A stretch of DNA of 64,000 nt. Origin: Neisseria sicca (GTDB taxonomy: Bacteria; Pseudomonadota; Gammaproteobacteria; Burkholderiales; Neisseriaceae). How positions within the stretch are numbered: position 1 is the stretch's first letter; every line of letters begins with the position of its first letter. Shown here piece by piece: positions 45,892 through 54,358 of this stretch. The stretch is from NCBI RefSeq assembly GCF_017753665.1, contig NZ_CP072524.1, forward strand, positions 62,001 to 126,000, in the 5' to 3' direction. The notes below the pieces were generated by a model. That model worked only from the letters and a program-made list of their open reading frames with translations. It was not told where the DNA came from and searched no databases. The position numbers were made by a program, and so were the translations under genes.

Positions 45892-46890
45892 ATGAGCAGA
45901 CCCGTACCCGCCGTGTTCGGCAGCGTCTTCCACGCCCAAATGCCCGTTATCGCCCACAAGGACGGCAAATGGCAGCCGATCGAATGGCAAACTTCCTCAG
46001 ACCTCACCCTCGCGCCCGGCGCGCACGCCCTGCATTACGGCAGCGAATGCTTTGAAGGTTTAAAAGCATTCCGTCAGGCAAACGGCAAAATCGTCTTGTT
46101 CCGCCCGACGGCAAACATCGCCCGTATGCAGCAAAGCGCAGACATTTTGCATCTGCCGCGCCCCGAAACCGAAGCCTATCTGAATGCCCTGATCGAATTG
46201 GTCAAACGCGCCGCCGACGAAATTCCCGATGCGCCTGCTGCGTTGTATCTGCGCCCGACGCTCATCGGTACCGACCCCGTTATCGGCAAAGCCGGTTCGC
46301 CGTCCGAAACTGCGCTGCTCTATATCCTCGCGTCTCCGGTCGGCGATTATTTCAAAGCCGGTTCGCCCGTGAAAATTTTGGTTGAAACCGAGCACATCCG
46401 CTGCGCACCGCACATGGGCCGCGTCAAATGCGGCGGCAACTACGCCTCCGCCATGCCTTGGGTGTTGAAGGCAAAAGCCGAACACGGTGCAAATCAAGTC
46501 CTGTTCTGCCCGAACGGCGACGTACAGGAAACCGGCGCGTCCAACTTTATCCTGATTAAAGGCAACGAAATCATCACCAAACCGTTGACCGACGAATTCC
46601 TCCACGGCGTTACCCGTGATTCCGTGCTGACCGTCGCTAAAGACTTGGGCTACACCGTCAGCGAACGCAATTTCACCGTGGACGAACTCAAAGCCGCAGT
46701 CGAAGAGGGCGCGGAAGCAATTCTGACCGGCACTGCCGCCGTCATCTCGCCCGTAACCTCTTTTGTCATTGACGGAAAAGAAATCGAAGTGAAGAGCCAA
46801 GAACGCGGCTACGCTTTGCGCAAAGCCTTGACCGACATCCAATACGGTTTGGCGGAAGACAAACATGGCTGGTTGGTTGAAGTGTGCTGA
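45892..46890 (+). CDS. ilvE: Branched-chain amino acid aminotransferase
   Basis: Last step of Ile, Leu and Val synthesis, PLP enzyme of fold type IV. 332 residues, the longer ilvE form. Motifs are HYGSECFEGLKAFR near residue 46, the PLP lysine in GRVKCGGNYASA near 180, CPNGDVQETGASNF near 203 and TGTAAVISPV near 283. AGAAAGG sits upstream of the ATG. Confidence 0.95.
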   Translation: MSRPVPAVFGSVFHAQMPVIAHKDGKWQPIEWQTSSDLTLAPGAHALHYGSECFEGLKAFRQANGKIVLFRPTANIARMQQSADILHLPRPETEAYLNALIELVKRAADEIPDAPAALYLRPTLIGTDPVIGKAGSPSETALLYILASPVGDYFKAGSPVKILVETEHIRCAPHMGRVKCGGNYASAMPWVLKAKAEHGANQVLFCPNGDVQETGASNFILIKGNEIITKPLTDEFLHGVTRDSVLTVAKDLGYTVSERNFTVDELKAAVEEGAEAILTGTAAVISPVTSFVIDGKEIEVKSQERGYALRKALTDIQYGLAEDKHGWLVEVC

Positions 46891-46918
46891 TTTGATTTTG
46901 TATTGATGCAATCGGTGG

Positions 46919-46964
46919 AAAGGTTGTCTGAAAAGGATAAAATGCTTTTCAGACAACCTTTTTT
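46919..46964. terminator. Terminator made of a co-varied DUS (AGGTTGTCTGAAAA)
   Basis: AAAGGTTGTCTGAAAA and TTTTCAGACAACCTTTTTT form the usual stem after ilvE, but both arms carry the same base change (GGTCGTC to GGTTGTC), keeping the stem fully paired while departing from the DUS consensus. Confidence 0.85.
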
Positions 46965-47150
46965 ATGGCTAATGGAAATAGAAAAATTCCTGCCTGCCGT
47001 CATTTTTCATCGGTGGTAGGTACAACACCTTAATATTGTAGATTTTTGATGGCGGGGTCGTCTGAACATACTGTTCGGATGATGGATTAATTTTAATCGG
47101 AAAGGTGTTTACTTGCCTTGCATCCATCATTGCAAAAGGGATAACGTTAT

Positions 47151-48029
47151 ATGGAAGAACCGCAAATACACCTACGACGCGATAAGCAGATTAGGCCGCA
47201 TGACAAGCGGCGACATGCCCCGCCATTTTGGCAGGCGGACAGGCCGTATCTGCACGAACACCATATTTCCGATGCGCGCTTCCGCAGGCTGGGCTACATC
47301 ATGGCGATGTTGGCGGGTGCGATTAATGCGGGCGGTTTCTTTGCGTTTTCACGCTACACGTCGCACGTTACCGGCTCGATGTCGCTGCTGGCGGACGCTG
47401 TTTATCTGCGCGAATGGATAACGGCGGCGGTGGCTTTAATCAGCGTGTTGTGTTTTGTGGTCGGTGCGGTGCATTCGGGCTGGGTGGTTTTGTGGACGCA
47501 GCAGAAGCGGTTTCGTGGCAGCTTCGGTTTTTCCATGTGGTTGGAAGCGGTTTATCTGCTGATATTCGGCTTGTTCGGACTCACGGCATCTCAATGGAAC
47601 ATCGGGAACGGGAGTTTGGTTTTCCCGTCGTTGGCTTTGTTTTTAATGTGTTTCATCATGGGAATGCACAATACGGTGATGACGCTTTTGTCCGGCGGTG
47701 CCATCCGTTCGACGCACATGACCGGCACGGCGACCGACTTGGGCATCGAGCTTTCGCGTGCGCTGTATTACTCGAAAAAACATCATCCGCGCCTGCCGCA
47801 TGTGCATGTCAATAAGCCGAAGATGTGGCTTTTGGGTGGAATGATGTGGTCGTTTTTGTTGGGTGGGGTGATTGGTGCGTGGGGCTATCATCAGATAGGC
47901 CACCATTTTGCCTTGCCGGTCGCGCTGGTGTTGTTTGTGTTGGGCGCGGGATCGGTCGGTTACGATGTGCGTTTGAGGCTGAAATATATGTTGATAAGGT
48001 ATGTCCGCCGCCGTTATGGAAAAGAATAG
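47151..48029 (+). CDS. DUF1275 (YoaK-like) membrane protein
   Basis: A 292-residue inner-membrane protein with about six hydrophobic helices. The family hallmark GAINAGGFFAFSRYTSHVTGSMSLLAD is near residue 60, and FIMGMHNTVMTLLSGGAIRSTHMTGTATDLG near 160. An N-terminal hydrophilic stretch of about 45 residues (HLRRDKQIRPHDKRRHAPP) is longer than usual, so a later start is possible. The transport substrate is unknown for this family. Confidence 0.85.
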   Translation: MEEPQIHLRRDKQIRPHDKRRHAPPFWQADRPYLHEHHISDARFRRLGYIMAMLAGAINAGGFFAFSRYTSHVTGSMSLLADAVYLREWITAAVALISVLCFVVGAVHSGWVVLWTQQKRFRGSFGFSMWLEAVYLLIFGLFGLTASQWNIGNGSLVFPSLALFLMCFIMGMHNTVMTLLSGGAIRSTHMTGTATDLGIELSRALYYSKKHHPRLPHVHVNKPKMWLLGGMMWSFLLGGVIGAWGYHQIGHHFALPVALVLFVLGAGSVGYDVRLRLKYMLIRYVRRRYGKE

Positions 48030-48288
48030 GTGTTGCAAACGCCTTGAGGAACCAAACTTCATTACGGCAATCTTACTGAATACGCAGAATAGAAAACCGG
48101 AATGTCAGTTTGCGGTCAGTTAGGTAATATCGGGTTAAGCGAGATTTACTGTGCCGCAATCCTGGCTATCATGCTGTTTCAATCTGTTTTGAAGGGTTTG
48201 CAGCCCGCCGAAACATTGTTGAAATACATCAAGCCGCTTTTCAGACGACCTTCTGTGTCTGAGCGGTATTTTTTGAAAGGAAATCTCA

Positions 48289-48969
48289 ATGAAATTCTTG
48301 AAACCTTTGACCGTTGCCGCATTGGCCATTCCTTTGGCTCTGACCGGCTGCGTAACCGATCCTGTAAGCGGACAACGCAACACCAGCAAAACCGCCATGT
48401 ACGGCTTGGGCGGTGCGGCAGTGTGCGGCATCGTCGGCGCACTGACCCACGGCGGTAAAGGCGCGCGCAATTCCGCGTTGGCGTGTGGCGCGATTGGTGC
48501 GGGCGTAGGCGGCTACATGGACTATCAAGAGAAAAAACTGCGCGAAAACCTGAAAAACACCAACATCGAAGTGGAACGCCAAGGCAACCAAATCAAACTG
48601 GTGATGCCTGAAAACGTTACCTTCGCTACCGGCAGCGCGGCATTGAGCGATCACGCGCGAAACGCTCTGGCGACCGCCTCCGAAACGCTGGTGCAATATC
48701 CCGACACGACTTTGACGATTAACGGCCATACCGACAACACCGGCAACGATGCCATCAACGAGCCGCTGTCCCGCAACCGCGCGCTTGCCGTTGCCGACTA
48801 CCTGCAATCGCGCGGCGTGAACGGCTCGCGCCTGATCACAGCCGGCTACGGCTCACGCCATCCTATCGCGTCTAACGCCACTGCCGAAGGCCGCGCCCAA
48901 AACCGCCGCGTCGAGATTTTGATCAATCCCGACCAAAACGCCATCAAAGCGGCGCAACAGCAAATGTAA
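48289..48969 (+). CDS. OmpA-family outer-membrane lipoprotein
   Basis: A 226-residue lipoprotein (lipobox LALTGC, Cys about 21). A glycine-zipper stretch (YGLGGAAVCGIVGALTHGG, ACGAIGAGVGGYMDYQ) is followed by an OmpA C-terminal peptidoglycan-binding domain: FATGSAALSDHARNAL, INGHTDNTGNDAINEPLSRNRA and GRAQNRRVEI. It resembles E. coli YiaD. GAAAGGAAA lies before the ATG. Confidence 0.92.
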   Translation: MKFLKPLTVAALAIPLALTGCVTDPVSGQRNTSKTAMYGLGGAAVCGIVGALTHGGKGARNSALACGAIGAGVGGYMDYQEKKLRENLKNTNIEVERQGNQIKLVMPENVTFATGSAALSDHARNALATASETLVQYPDTTLTINGHTDNTGNDAINEPLSRNRALAVADYLQSRGVNGSRLITAGYGSRHPIASNATAEGRAQNRRVEILINPDQNAIKAAQQQM

Positions 48970-48992
48970 GCTATCCGTCTCAGGATAAAGTT

Positions 48993-49034
48993 TAAAGGTC
49001 GTCTGAAATCAAATCAGGTTTCAGACGACCTTTT
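48993..49034. terminator. DUS terminator after OmpA-like gene
   Basis: AAAGGTCGTCTGAAA pairs with TTTCAGACGACCTTT with a 12-base loop, 24 bp past the stop. Confidence 0.85.
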
Positions 49035-49129
49035 CATATGGAAGTAATGCGGGCCGGATGTCCGAATACTTCAGGGCAATTTGAGCTAGGGGGCAATGAA
49101 TGCTGGAAACGCAGGAAACAAAAAAAGGA

Positions 49130-49297
49130 GGCAATCCCCCACAGGATTGCCCCAATACCTCAAATCAGAGATTTACGCTTCACAAACAATACAGGCTTTC
49201 GCCTGCGGCTTTACCTGCACGGCTCAACTCCGTGCGGGTAAACTTTTGTTCCGAGGGAGTGAAGCTCGGAACATCCGCTGCAAATCAAAGGATTTGC
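49130..49297. other. Cluster of five hairpins, possible structured RNA
   Basis: Five consecutive stems: GGCAATCC/GGATTGCC (49130-49151), CAGGC/GCCTG (49192-49205), a 13-bp stem TTTACCTGCACGG/CCGTGCGGGTAAA with one G-T pair (49210-49242), GTTCCGAG/CTCGGAAC (49249-49272) and GCAAATC/GATTTGC (49280-49297). All are perfect or nearly so. Small open frames run through but have no ribosome binding site or family. Strand and expression are unknown. Confidence 0.5.
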
Positions 49298-49379
49298 TGC
49301 TGGAAACCGGAGTATCAAATCTGTCAGTGCGTCTGTAATTCGATGTAGCGAAATTTACTCGAAAAATTTGGGTTTGCCA

Positions 49380-49640
49380 AGTGTTTAACATTATTTTTAT
49401 ATGCTAAATTTATATTTATAATATTTCAAAAAATATAAATTATTTGAAATATAAAATCTTATATTTATATTTTTATTCTAAATAAGCATTTTTTTTACAT
49501 AAATTCAGCATTATATTTTTATTAGTTTATTTGTTATAATTGATTCTTCTGAAATGTTATTTTATAACAGTTTGATTTTAAATGAAATTAAATTTAACAT
49601 ATTAACTAAAATTTCGTATTGCTTTTATGTTTTTTGAGTT
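49380..49640. other. Very AT-rich block
   Basis: About 260 bp with very few G or C (long runs such as TATATTTATAATATTT) in a genome of roughly 50% GC. No gene, no DUS. It lies between the hairpin cluster and the 3' end of lpxL. It might be a nucleoid-protein site or foreign DNA. Confidence 0.7.
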
Positions 49641-49821
49641 TGGTTTGATTTTTTCGTGGTATTTGGGATTTGATGGGGCTGAATATCTAAGTTATCCAAA
49701 GAGTTAATGTGAGATATTCTCAATTTGAAATTTGTTACTATTGTTGCTAATTTTCGATTTAATAGAAATAATAAAAGCCCGTATATGACGGGCTTTGTTT
49801 TTTGATGTAACTGTATGTAAT

Positions 49822-50691
49822 TCAATAAAATCCCTGTTCGCCTTCGGGACGGGTTTTGAAGCGTTTGTGCAGCCAGAAATATTGTTCGGGATTTTCCCTT
49901 GCCCGTGCTTCGATAAAGTCGTTCATGCGCTGGGTGTCGGCTACAACGTCGTCTGAAGGGAAGTTTTCCCATGCAGGATAGAAACGCAGCGTAACGGTGT
50001 TGTCGGCATTGCGCGTCGGAATGGCGGGGATGACTTTGGCTTTCGTCATGCCGGCGATGCGGCTTAAGCCTGTAATCGTGGCGGTGGGAATACCGAAGAA
50101 GTTGACGAAGATGGAGTCGTTGCGGCCGAAATCCTGATCGGGCAGGTAAAGGAAAGGGGCGTCGCTTTTTCGCAGTTGCTTGATAATCGCGCGCAGGCCT
50201 TCGGTGCGACCGATGAGGAAGACGTTGTTGTAGCGGTGGCGGCCTTTGAGAATTTGTTCGTCCAGCGCTTTATTTTTTTGGTGCGAATACATGCTGGTCA
50301 GCGGCACGTCCTGATTAAGGGTGTAAACCGCCATTTCAAACGCGGTAAAGTGCGGATAAAGCAGGATGACTTTTTCGCCCGCCGCGAGCGCGTTATCGAG
50401 ATGGTGTTTGTCTTGATAATGCACGAGTTTGCGCAGCCTGTCGGCAGGCGCGTACCAATACAGGCCATATTCGAGCATCAGCTTCGCCATGTGCTGAAAA
50501 TGGCGTTTGAGCACGGCTTTGCGTTTGTCTTCGCTCCATTCGGGAAAGCATTTTCTGAGGTTGGTTTCGCCGACTCTGCGGCGCGGTTTGACGGCGTAAT
50601 AGGCGAGGATGCCCACTGCGTCGGCGATTTTGTGTATAACTTTGAAGGGCAGAAGCTGGATGAGGTAGAGGAGGAAAAAGGCGGCTTTCAT
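49822..50691 (-). CDS. lpxL: Lipid A biosynthesis acyltransferase, LpxL/HtrB family
   Basis: Adds a secondary lauroyl-type chain to Kdo-lipid A precursor at the inner membrane. 289 residues with an N-terminal hydrophobic anchor (FFLLYLIQLLPF). Motifs are the catalytic HFTAFE (HX4E type) near residue 114, MYSHQKNKALDEQI, and LPDQDFGRNDSIFVNFFGIPT near 184. Neisseria has two such genes; I cannot say which this is. A DUS fragment (AACGTCGTCTGAAG) lies in frame near the end. No good ribosome binding site. Confidence 0.9.
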   Translation of the reverse strand: MKAAFFLLYLIQLLPFKVIHKIADAVGILAYYAVKPRRRVGETNLRKCFPEWSEDKRKAVLKRHFQHMAKLMLEYGLYWYAPADRLRKLVHYQDKHHLDNALAAGEKVILLYPHFTAFEMAVYTLNQDVPLTSMYSHQKNKALDEQILKGRHRYNNVFLIGRTEGLRAIIKQLRKSDAPFLYLPDQDFGRNDSIFVNFFGIPTATITGLSRIAGMTKAKVIPAIPTRNADNTVTLRFYPAWENFPSDDVVADTQRMNDFIEARARENPEQYFWLHKRFKTRPEGEQGFY

Positions 50692-50820
50692 GTCGTCTGT
50701 CGCGGGATGGTGCGGGAAAAAGGGAATTATAACGGAAAGGTCTGTTGTTCAGTCAGAGAGTAGGAGTCTGAGTAAACTTGTTTTGGCGAAACCCGCTACG
50801 CTCGTTTTCAGACGATCTTT

Positions 50821-51369
50821 TCACCATTGGAAGCGTCCCCGTTTGACTTTCATTCCGTTGGGGTTCAACTGTGCGGCAAGTCCGTGGTTGCGCAGGGCAT
50901 GGGTCAGGGCGACGGCGAGGCCGTCGGCGGCATCGGATTGGGGCGTGCCGGAAAGGGAGAGCATTTGCACGACCATGTGTTGTACTTGTTCTTTCGCTGC
51001 CTTGCCTTTGCCGACGACGGCCTGTTTGACTTGCAAGGCAGTGTATTCGGATACGGGCAAGCCATGCATGACCAATGCTGCTAATGCCGCGCCGCGCGCC
51101 TGTCCGAGCATGAGTGTGGAGGCAGGATTGACGTTGACGAATACCTGCTCCACGGCGGCCTGTTGCGGCTGGTAAGTTCGGACGATTTCATCGATATGGC
51201 GTACGATGACGGCGATGCGTTCCGACAGCGGCGCGTCCGGAGGAGTTTTGATGCAGCCGGATGCGATGTAGAAATGCTCGCGGCCGCGGACGTCGATGAC
51301 GCCGAAGCCGGTTACGCGGCTGCCGGGGTCTATGCCTAGGATGCGGGTGGTTTGTGAAGCGGAAGTCAT
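50821..51369 (-). CDS. ruvC: Holliday junction resolvase RuvC
   Basis: Nuclease that resolves recombination junctions with RuvAB. 182 residues. Catalytic acidic residues are in ILGIDPGSRVTGFG (Asp), AAVEQVFVN (Glu) and the late SDAADGLAVALTHA (two Asp). The C terminus ends KVKRGRFQW. The upstream gap with lpxL (about 130 bp) contains a 23-bp repeat unit plus a DUS. Confidence 0.95.
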   Translation of the reverse strand: MTSASQTTRILGIDPGSRVTGFGVIDVRGREHFYIASGCIKTPPDAPLSERIAVIVRHIDEIVRTYQPQQAAVEQVFVNVNPASTLMLGQARGAALAALVMHGLPVSEYTALQVKQAVVGKGKAAKEQVQHMVVQMLSLSGTPQSDAADGLAVALTHALRNHGLAAQLNPNGMKVKRGRFQW

Positions 51370-51561
51370 GATTATGCTGTTGAGGCGGGGAAACTGGGAT
51401 TATAGTGAAATCAATATGAAACGGATATGGGTTGCAAGGTGTCTTTTCAGACGACGTTTTCACGATTTATGGTTTGTTTACGCAAGAGGGGCATATACTG
51501 GTTGGCCAAATTGGTTATCGCTATTCGGGTGTGTAAGAAATATTTGAAAGGAACGGAAAAG

Positions 51562-51897
51562 ATGAAACCCTTGTATATTTTGGTTGCTGCATTGACGGCT
51601 TTGCCTGTGTTGGCGACGGCAGAAGTCCGCCTCTATGGAGAAATCAAAAGCGGCGTCGAAGCATCGCGCATCAAATCGGGAGGCAGTTCGGTATCACATA
51701 GCGGTGTATATGATTCGGGCAGTTATATCGGTTTGCGCGGCTCGCTACCCATCGGTAGTGGGAATAATGTGTTGTTTCAGGCAGAACAGGATACGCCGGT
51801 AGGTTCGCGCAGAATGTCGCGCACGGTTTGGCATAGTCCTTCCCCCCATGCGGGCAATATGGGAGACGATGCGGCAGGGCAGTTTGGGAAATATTGA
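51562..51897 (+). pseudogene. Truncated Neisseria-type porin
   Basis: The first about 80 residues match the start of Neisseria porins (signal peptide LYILVAALTALPVLATA, then VRLYGEIKSGVEASR and GSYIGLRGSLPIGSGNNVLFQAEQDTPVG). The sequence then switches to an unrelated tail and stops at 111 residues, where intact porins have about 300-350. The ribosome binding site (AAAGGAAC) and signal peptide survive. A DUS terminator follows. Probably an internal deletion remnant. Confidence 0.8.
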
Positions 51898-51918
51898 ATT
51901 TTTGTCGTTTGTGTAATG

Positions 51919-51963
51919 AAAAGGTCGTCTGAAAACGGATTTGGGGGTTTCAGACGACCTTTA
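51919..51963. terminator. DUS terminator shared by porin remnant and heptosyltransferase
   Basis: AAAAGGTCGTCTGAAAA and GTTTCAGACGACCTTT lie between two converging genes, so it can end both transcripts. Confidence 0.85.
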
Positions 51964-51972
51964 CCTTTTTGT

Positions 51973-53058
51973 TTAAGCTTCCTTGTTTAAACCTAGCTTT
52001 TCAGCGATTTTGTTCCACACGGCTTCCAGCGGAATGGCTTTGAGCAGGCGTGTGTTGTCGGATGTGTTGATGCTGTCGGGGTGGGGTAGGTCGCCGAAAT
52101 CGCCTGCCCAAATAACCTCGGCATTGTCGGAATAGGGATGCCATCTGTCCAGCCATGAGGGGCCGAACAGGGCGATTTGCGGCTTGTCCAGCGCGGCGGC
52201 GATGTGCATGGGCGCGGAATCTACGCCGATGAAGAGTTTGCAGCCGTCGATGGCGGCAGCCAGTTCGCGCAGGTTGAGGTCGCCCGACAGTATCCATAGT
52301 TTTCCGCCTTCGGGAATTTTGACGCGTTCTACAACCGCATCAACCATTTGTTGTTCGGTTGCTGAGGGAGCGGCGGTTAAAACGACGTTTTGACCGTGGT
52401 TGAGCAGTAATTGGACGATGGCGGCGTTTTTGCCGTCTTCCCAGCATTTGAATTCCCAACGTGCGCCCGGGTGAAATAAGACATAATCCTCCCCATTCCA
52501 GCCTTGTTCTTGCAGTTTGCTTTGCAAATTTGAGCGGGAATCATCGCCGATTACCATCATCACTTTTACCGGAGGTGTTTCCTCTGGTCGGATAAGCGGC
52601 GGCAAAACGTTCATATGGTATTCGGTAATGTGGCAGCCGCGTCCGGCTTCGGGGTTGAGGAAGTCGTGGCACCAACGCCAGAAAAAGTGGTCGCGTTTGA
52701 TATGGCTGATGCCGACGCTGCATTGTGCGCAGAATTTGGCGAGTATTGCCGAGCGCCATTGGTCGGACAGGTTGAACGCCCAGTCGTACCCGCGTTTTTT
52801 CAGGCGCGAGAACAGCTTTTTCTCTTCGGACAGCTGGGTTTTCAAGCCCTGCTTTTTCCAGGAGCGGTCTATGGTGAAGATTTCGGCAATTTCGGGATTA
52901 TCGCTGATGATGTCGGCGGTTTCCCAGTAAACCAGCATATCGATTTCGCAATCGGGAAAGCGGGTCTTGAGGGCGTGGACAACGGGCGTCGCCAACAGCA
53001 CGTCGCCGTGGTGGCGCAGCTTGATGACTAAAATACGTTTCGGTTGGGCCAAGGACAT
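51973..53058 (-). CDS. Lipopolysaccharide heptosyltransferase, RfaQ/WaaQ-like (GT9)
   Basis: A 361-residue glycosyltransferase family 9 protein of the lipopolysaccharide inner core. It resembles E. coli WaaQ throughout: RILVIKLRHHGDVLLATPVVHALK at the start, AFNLSDQWRSAILAK, the ARWEFKCWE motif near 215 and LFIGVDSAPMHIAAAL near 290. The frame stays open upstream for another 350 codons, but that part is the antisense of tyrA. I start at ATG 53058, where family homology begins. Confidence 0.88.
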   Translation of the reverse strand: MSLAQPKRILVIKLRHHGDVLLATPVVHALKTRFPDCEIDMLVYWETADIISDNPEIAEIFTIDRSWKKQGLKTQLSEEKKLFSRLKKRGYDWAFNLSDQWRSAILAKFCAQCSVGISHIKRDHFFWRWCHDFLNPEAGRGCHITEYHMNVLPPLIRPEETPPVKVMMVIGDDSRSNLQSKLQEQGWNGEDYVLFHPGARWEFKCWEDGKNAAIVQLLLNHGQNVVLTAAPSATEQQMVDAVVERVKIPEGGKLWILSGDLNLRELAAAIDGCKLFIGVDSAPMHIAAALDKPQIALFGPSWLDRWHPYSDNAEVIWAGDFGDLPHPDSINTSDNTRLLKAIPLEAVWNKIAEKLGLNKEA

Positions 53059-53268
53059 AGTTTGCTTTCGGCGGATGGATTTCGGTCTGCCTATTGTAAA
53101 ACGAAACGGCACAATGGCGAACTGCCTTTTTATGGTCTGACGGATGGTGCGCGAGGCAGTATCATTGCCGATATGCGTTTGCCTTTCGGATACGATAGAA
53201 TGCGGACAATTAATTCCTAAAATAGCGGGCGTGCCGTTTTCAGACGACCTTTGTCCCGCGTACCTGCC

Positions 53269-54141
53269 ATGAATACACTCAAACACATCGTCCTTATCGG
53301 TGTCGGGCTGATTGGCGGCTCGTTCGTGTTGGACTTGAAACGGCTCGGATTGGTCGATACGGTAACCGGCATCGATTTGGATCGTGACAACCTTGACCGT
53401 GCGCTTGAACGGCGCGTCATCGATCGCGCCTACACGCAAATCGACGTTTTGAGTATGCACGAAGCGGATTTGGCCGTTATCGCTACGCCTGTTTCCACAT
53501 TTCCCGACATCTGCCGCGCCGTCCGACCTTATTTGAACGCGCATACCGTGGTTACCGATGTGGGCAGTACCAAACAATCTGCCGTTCAGGCTTTCCGCAG
53601 CGTCCTGCCCGAACATTTGTCCCGTTGCATCGCTGCCCATCCGATTGCAGGCTCTGACAGGAGCGGCGCGCTTTCCGCACAGTTCGGATTGTTTCAGGAT
53701 AGGAAGCTGGTGATCACGCCGCATGGGGAAGAAGATGAACAGGCCGCCGGCCTGGTTGAAAATTTGTGGCGGGCAGTCGGAGCGCAGACTTTCCGTATGA
53801 GCGCAGAAGAACACGATGCCGTTTTTGCCGCCGTTTCCCATATGCCGCATCTTGCCGCCTTTGCCTACGTCCACCAGATCGCCGATCATCCCGATGGTCG
53901 GCGCTACCTCGAATTTGCCGCCACGGGCTTCCGTGATTTTACGCGCATCGCATCCAGTCATCCCGCCGTATGGACGGACATCTGCCTTGCCAACAAAAAC
54001 AGCCTGTTGGATTTGATAGGCGGTCTGCGTACCCAGTTGTCCGAACTCGAACGCATCCTGTCCGAAGAAGACCGCGCCGCCCTTTACCGCTATTTTGCCG
54101 CTGCCAAACAAACCCGCGATGAATGGCTGGAGCGGCAGTAG
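53269..54141 (+). CDS. tyrA: Prephenate dehydrogenase
   Basis: Tyrosine biosynthesis: oxidative decarboxylation of prephenate with NAD(P). 290 residues. The Rossmann motif IGVGLIGGSFVLDLK is at the N terminus, then TDVGSTK, HPIAGSDRSG near 125 and the catalytic-region SHMPHLAAFAY near 200. The start is ATG 53269; a TTG 18 bp upstream opens the frame but lacks support. It is divergent from the heptosyltransferase gene. Confidence 0.94.
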   Translation: MNTLKHIVLIGVGLIGGSFVLDLKRLGLVDTVTGIDLDRDNLDRALERRVIDRAYTQIDVLSMHEADLAVIATPVSTFPDICRAVRPYLNAHTVVTDVGSTKQSAVQAFRSVLPEHLSRCIAAHPIAGSDRSGALSAQFGLFQDRKLVITPHGEEDEQAAGLVENLWRAVGAQTFRMSAEEHDAVFAAVSHMPHLAAFAYVHQIADHPDGRRYLEFAATGFRDFTRIASSHPAVWTDICLANKNSLLDLIGGLRTQLSELERILSEEDRAALYRYFAAAKQTRDEWLERQ

Positions 54142-54187
54142 AATGATTTTAGGTTTGAAAGAGGCAGTTTCAGACGACCTTTATATA

Positions 54188-54297
54188 AATAGACAGTTAA
54201 ATCAGGTCGTCTGAAAACAAAGCTTCGTCAAAACCCTTTATCAATAGACAGTTAAATCAGGTCGTCTGAAAACAAAGCTTCGTCAAAACCCTTTATC
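54188..54297 (+). repeat. 55-bp tandem duplication carrying a DUS
   Basis: AATAGACAGTTAAATCAGGT begins at 54188 and again at 54243, a period of 55 bp. Each copy has one DUS (CAGGTCGTCTGAAAAC) and CAAAGCTTCGTCAAAACCC. The copies are practically identical, so the duplication is recent. It lies in the dxs upstream region. Confidence 0.92.
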
Positions 54298-54358
54298 CGA
54301 ACAGGACAACTCTTGCTATAATTGCCCGATAGACACAATAAGCCCGCAAAGACACACC

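Noticed and set aside
49038..49348. Small plus-strand frames of 67-82 codons after the OmpA-like gene
   Set aside because: They overlap the hairpin cluster, lack ribosome binding sites and resemble no family.
53059..54111. Long N-terminal extension of the heptosyltransferase frame
   Set aside because: The frame stays open through the antisense of tyrA. Family homology and a sensible start begin at 53058.
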